A stretch of DNA of 64,000 nucleotides from SB15 sp964639245 (lineage in GTDB: Bacteria > Chloroflexota > Anaerolineae > Aggregatilineales > J027). The notes under the pieces are model-generated. The model ran no database searches. It had not been told where the DNA came from and worked only from the letters and a program-made list of their open reading frames with translations. Location of the stretch: contig CAZXCU010000001.1 of the NCBI GenBank assembly GCA_964639245.1, forward strand, positions 620,001 to 684,000, written 5' to 3'. The position numbers and the translations under genes were made by a program. This document shows positions 61,058 through 64,000 of the stretch, piece by piece (within the stretch, counting starts at the first letter, position 1; each line of letters opens with the position of its first letter).

Positions 61058-61555
61058 TCACGCGATGAACACGAGGGGTTTGTTGTGTTCTACCGAGTCG
61101 CCTTTGCCAACTTCGATCCGATGCACTACGCCATCACGCGGGGCTTTGAGTTCGTTTTCCATTTTCATGGATTCGAGGATGACCACGGTTTGGCCTTTTT
61201 TGACCTGCTGCCCAACGGTGACGGGAACATCCACAATCAGGCCGGGCATGGGCGAACGCACGGTGACTTCGCCTGTAGGAGCGTTTAACCCCCCCGCAGC
61301 ACTGGCGAGGCGTTGTTCGCGTTCATCGGTCACATTGACTTCGTACAAATCCCCGATGATGAGGACTTCGTACTGGTTGTTGTCGTGCTGTTCTACAACG
61401 GCCTCAAACGACTGATGGTCAATAATCAATGAGTAAATATCATGTGTTCCCATTGACTTAAAATCAACAGTTCGTTCGATGCCATTCACCACCACGACAT
61501 CGCCTTTGATTTCAATTTCGTATTTTTCGTCGTTGACCGTTGTAATGTATTTCAT
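61058..61555 (-). CDS. Biotin carboxyl carrier domain protein
   Basis: Biotinylated carrier of 165 aa for an acyl-CoA carboxylase. The C-terminal biotinyl domain (about 96-165) has SPMPGLIVDVPVTVGQQVKKGQ and ESMKMENEL, with Lys131 in MKM as the biotin site. The N-terminal 80 residues (DEKYEIEIKGDVVVVNG) match the start of the carrier subunits of glutaconyl-/propionyl-type carboxylases. No biotin carboxylase or carboxyltransferase gene is adjacent. It may work in the same propionyl-CoA route as the methylmalonyl-CoA epimerase at 20 kb. Confidence 0.9.
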   Translation of the reverse strand: MKYITTVNDEKYEIEIKGDVVVVNGIERTVDFKSMGTHDIYSLIIDHQSFEAVVEQHDNNQYEVLIIGDLYEVNVTDEREQRLASAAGGLNAPTGEVTVRSPMPGLIVDVPVTVGQQVKKGQTVVILESMKMENELKAPRDGVVHRIEVGKGDSVEHNKPLVFIA

Positions 61556-62824
61556 CTATGCCTCAACGCGGGGTTGGAGAAGCGGGTAGAGCGCTTCTTC
61601 ATAAAATTGCTGAACAAATTCGGACACCAGCAACCCGACAAAATCGCCGTTATCGGGTGTAATGATGACTTGGGCAGTAACAAGGGTATAGCCCTGCTGG
61701 AAAATCCCAATCGCTTCTAGCATATCGGCATCATTGCATCCGGTAACAGTTTTGGTCAGGACAGTAAATGGCACATCCGGTGCTTCGGCAACTGTATAGC
61801 CTTCGGTTTCCAGAATTTGCAGCAAGCGTTCGTCATTCAGCGCGGCGGTGGCATCTTCAACTGAACCAAAGGATTCCAAGCGGTAGCTAATTTGCTGTAC
61901 CGGGAAGGTTTCCAGATCACAAGCCGTATTCCCAATCGCGGTGAAGGCAGTGAATTGGTGGTTGTGGTCAGCGTAAAAAGCGGCAGTCGTTTCCTGATTG
62001 GCTTCATTGACCAAGGTGAGCGCTTCTTCGGAGGTAAAAACTTCTGCCACGGCGGTTTCAAAGGTGAGTTGTTCACCAATGCCGGGGAAGAATTTTTCCA
62101 AGAGCAAGGGCGCGGTGGTGGCAAGGGTTTCAAAAACAGCGCTGGCATTTTCGGCGGTGGGGGCTTCAAAAGTTCCCGCCTCGGCTGTCACTTCTTCGGG
62201 ATTTTCAACCACAACAATCGTGTAGAGCATGGTTCCCGGCCCAAAGGCACTTTGCGGGTCACGCACGCGGATACTGTCGACATTTTCCTGTCCGACAAGA
62301 ACTTCGCCAAAAATAGTGTGTGCGCCATTCAGCCAATCGGTGACTTCGGTGGTAATGAAAAATTGGCTGCCGTTGGTCGCAGGGCCAGCATTTGCCATCG
62401 CCAGCAAACCGGGGCGGTCAAAGACAAGCTCATCCAAAAATTCATCTTCAAATTGGTAGCCGGGGCCGCCCGAACCAGTATTGGTGGGGTCACCTGCCTG
62501 CGCCATAAAATCAGGAATCACACGGTGGAAATGTGTGTTGTTATAGTAGCCCTGCTGCGCTAGAAAGACAAAATTATTGACCGTGACGGGGGTGCGGTCT
62601 TCGTAGAGGTCAACATAGACTGCCCCGGCGCTGGTGCAGAACACGGCATGATAATCCACGCCGTCTTGTAGTACCTGTTCCGCCTGGGAAAATTGGCGGT
62701 TGGCGGGTTCAGGGGCGGGAAAAGCCGTCGCACATAAATCATCGGGGGTGGTATTTTCCTGCGCGGAAGCCATGACCGGAATCAGCAGCCCGAACAGCAG
62801 CAGAACAATGATAGCTTTCTTCAA
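61556..62824 (-). CDS. Secreted cyclophilin-type peptidyl-prolyl isomerase
   Basis: Exported protein of 422 aa. The TTG at 62824 is the probable start: AAGGAG lies seven bases upstream and the product then opens with a good signal peptide (MKKAIIVLLLFGLLIPVMASAQ). The cyclophilin domain (about 55-215) has VNNFVFLAQQGYYNNTHFHRVIPDFMAQAGDPT, GLLAMANAGPATNGSQFFIT and HTIFGEV, with the catalytic Arg in FHRVIPDFMAQ. The C-terminal 200 residues are an unrecognised domain. It should accelerate folding of exported proteins. The stop is one base from the biotin-carrier start. Confidence 0.9.
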   Translation of the reverse strand: MKKAIIVLLLFGLLIPVMASAQENTTPDDLCATAFPAPEPANRQFSQAEQVLQDGVDYHAVFCTSAGAVYVDLYEDRTPVTVNNFVFLAQQGYYNNTHFHRVIPDFMAQAGDPTNTGSGGPGYQFEDEFLDELVFDRPGLLAMANAGPATNGSQFFITTEVTDWLNGAHTIFGEVLVGQENVDSIRVRDPQSAFGPGTMLYTIVVVENPEEVTAEAGTFEAPTAENASAVFETLATTAPLLLEKFFPGIGEQLTFETAVAEVFTSEEALTLVNEANQETTAAFYADHNHQFTAFTAIGNTACDLETFPVQQISYRLESFGSVEDATAALNDERLLQILETEGYTVAEAPDVPFTVLTKTVTGCNDADMLEAIGIFQQGYTLVTAQVIITPDNGDFVGLLVSEFVQQFYEEALYPLLQPRVEA

Positions 62825-62928
62825 AACGATTCTCCTTGAAAACCCCGATGTATCGCTAGCAAACATGGGGTGGTCTATTGGCAAGTCTCTCTATTGTAAC
62901 AACAATCAGGGCAGAGAGTAGCGAATTT

Positions 62929-62959
62929 TTGGCGAACACTGCTTGCACACTCCTATAAT
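62929..62959 (+). promoter_or_regulatory. Possible promoter of the terminal lipoprotein gene
   Basis: TTGGCG (62929-62934) and TATAAT (62954-62959) with 19-bp spacing, 48 bp upstream of the ATG at 63007. The spacing is slightly long. Confidence 0.3.
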
Positions 62960-63006
62960 TGGTCTATCATTGGCAAGTAGCAGAAGTGGAAGGGTGTTCA
63001 AAAGCC

Positions 63007-64000
63007 ATGCGTGCTTGGGTTTTAATTGGGATGGTCTTGTTAGCGAGTCTGGCCTGTACGTTGAGTCGGAGTGATGATGATGCCGAACCCACGGTGGTAG
63101 GCCGAACCGCGACCCCCCAACGGATTGATGACACCGCCCGTACCGCGACGGCGCAAACCATCGGGCAGCGGCCTACGATTCAAACCACCACGACTTCTTC
63201 TGTGCCAGCGACCCAAGCGCCTACCTTGATTCCAACACCTGTGCAGTTTGTTCCGCCGACCTCCGCCGGAAGCATTAGTTCCGGCGGCAATGCTCCGCCT
63301 GTGAGCAGTGGCGGGGGTGTCGGGAATGTGACCTTTAACGGCGCATCGGGGGGCGCACCCACCAACGGGGCGGGTTTTTATTTCCCTGCCGCGATAGTCT
63401 ATTCCAGTGGGGGTCAGCTTTTTAACACCAGTCCAAGCGGCGGCGGGCAAGCGATGGGCGGGTCAGGACGGGCGGTGCGTTCGTGGAATGGCCTCTATGT
63501 CACCTATCTGGGGAACGGGATGGAAGTCCGGCGGCCTGATGGGGTGACGGTCACTTTTAGCGCACCCGGCGCAACCACCCTGCCGAGTTGGTCTACCGAC
63601 GGCAACAGTTTTGTGTATGCACAGGGCAGCCAGATTGTGTTGTATCAAAATGGCGCGGCTTCGGTGATTGGCGATATTAGCGGGAACGCGATTGCGACGG
63701 AATTTGCACCGGATGGCAGTGGGGCGATCCTCTTTGCCAGCCAGACACAGGTGAAATTGTATCGGGGAGCGGGGGCGGTTTTCACCCTGATTGATACCCC
63801 GAATGACCCGATTGTGGATGGGCCCTTCTGGTCAACACGGGGTCGGCAGTGGGGAATTTACGTGCGTTTGAGCAGTGGGCGGCGCATCTGGTTTGATATG
63901 GGCGGCGCAGCGAACGAAATTACCGATGAATTTGAGCGTTTGCACCTTGCGAGTCCGGTGGATAACGATTTGGGGCGGGTGGTCATCATCCGGGATGAAG
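63007..64000 (+). CDS. Lipoprotein with beta-propeller-like region (3' truncated by window)
   Basis: The frame opens at the ATG at 63007 and is still open at the window end, giving at least 331 aa. A signal peptide ends in a good lipobox (LASLAC). A low-complexity Thr/Pro/Ser and Gly/Ser linker (about residues 20-120) projects the rest from the membrane. From about 125 the sequence has repeated short units with DG/SG turns (RSWNGLYVTYLGNGMEV, LPSWSTDGNSFVYAQ, ATEFAPDGSGAILFAS, FWSTRGRQWGIYV), as in TolB/WD40-like propellers. The function is unknown. Confidence 0.75.
   Translation, partial: MRAWVLIGMVLLASLACTLSRSDDDAEPTVVGRTATPQRIDDTARTATAQTIGQRPTIQTTTTSSVPATQAPTLIPTPVQFVPPTSAGSISSGGNAPPVSSGGGVGNVTFNGASGGAPTNGAGFYFPAAIVYSSGGQLFNTSPSGGGQAMGGSGRAVRSWNGLYVTYLGNGMEVRRPDGVTVTFSAPGATTLPSWSTDGNSFVYAQGSQIVLYQNGAASVIGDISGNAIATEFAPDGSGAILFASQTQVKLYRGAGAVFTLIDTPNDPIVDGPFWSTRGRQWGIYVRLSSGRRIWFDMGGAANEITDEFERLHLASPVDNDLGRVVIIRDE

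Noticed and set aside
1..64000. tRNA or rRNA genes
   Set aside because: No T-loop-like GGTTCRANNCC within a cloverleaf context and no rRNA-like stretch was found by eye; a tRNA scan would be needed to be certain.

Overview
The window looks like a bacterial chromosome segment, most probably from a Chloroflexota (Anaerolineae-like) genome. This is an inference from content: archaeal-type HMG-CoA synthase beside a class II HMG-CoA reductase, very large multi-GAF histidine kinases, many dolichyl-phosphate-mannose-type (GT39-like) membrane proteins, FHA and VWA proteins and split signalling modules. Coding density is high and at least seven convergent gene pairs overlap at their 3' ends. No rRNA, tRNA, phage or CRISPR array was seen.

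Layout. 1-5.2 kb: the 3' end of a murE-like ligase, a small unknown protein, a YfcE-type phosphodiesterase, a DsbA-like oxidoreductase, a stand-alone rpmJ, a canonical thiolase and a GerMN-type secreted protein. 5.3-15 kb: a membrane-anchored TPR/pre-peptidase-like protein, a Ser/Thr kinase, an oligopeptide ABC importer (binding protein, two permeases, an intercistronic terminator, no ATPases), a UbiA prenyltransferase, a PhzF protein, a CBS pair and an MFS transporter. 15-23 kb: a di-heme peroxidase fused to a beta-helix, a class II aldolase, a CPBP protease, a DcsG-like ATP-grasp enzyme, methylmalonyl-CoA epimerase, an SPFH protein and a zinc-type dehydrogenase. 23-37 kb: a GT39-like protein, then a signalling block (degenerate kinase, response regulator-adenylate cyclase, DivK-like regulator, a seven-GAF kinase and a second kinase) coupled to rsmH and to VWA-FHA and FHA proteins. 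37-43 kb: a penicillin acylase-family hydrolase and two paralogous GT39-like proteins around an SH3b protein. 43.8-48.5 kb: a mevalonate-entry cluster (HMG-CoA reductase, HMG-CoA synthase, thiolase-like protein, DUF35-like proteins). 48.5-57 kb: a PLP enzyme, a thioredoxin-like gene with an in-frame TGA at its CxxC motif, a HEAT protein, a large unknown protein and a TPR protein. 57-64 kb: two more GT39-like proteins, a biotin carrier, a secreted cyclophilin and the start of a lipoprotein.

The most unusual signals are four. (1) In the membrane-anchored thioredoxin-like gene at 50.4-50.9 kb the first Cys of CxxC is TGA and the frame continues intact: either a UxxC selenoprotein or a fresh nonsense mutation. 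(2) In the HMG-CoA cluster the thiolase-like protein has Asp where the nucleophilic Cys belongs, and its DUF35 partner is split in two and has lost all four zinc-ribbon cysteines. (3) There are REPIN-like paired palindromes, one of them read through in frame inside a membrane protein gene. (4) There are at least three further families of short non-coding repeats, two of which look like MITEs.
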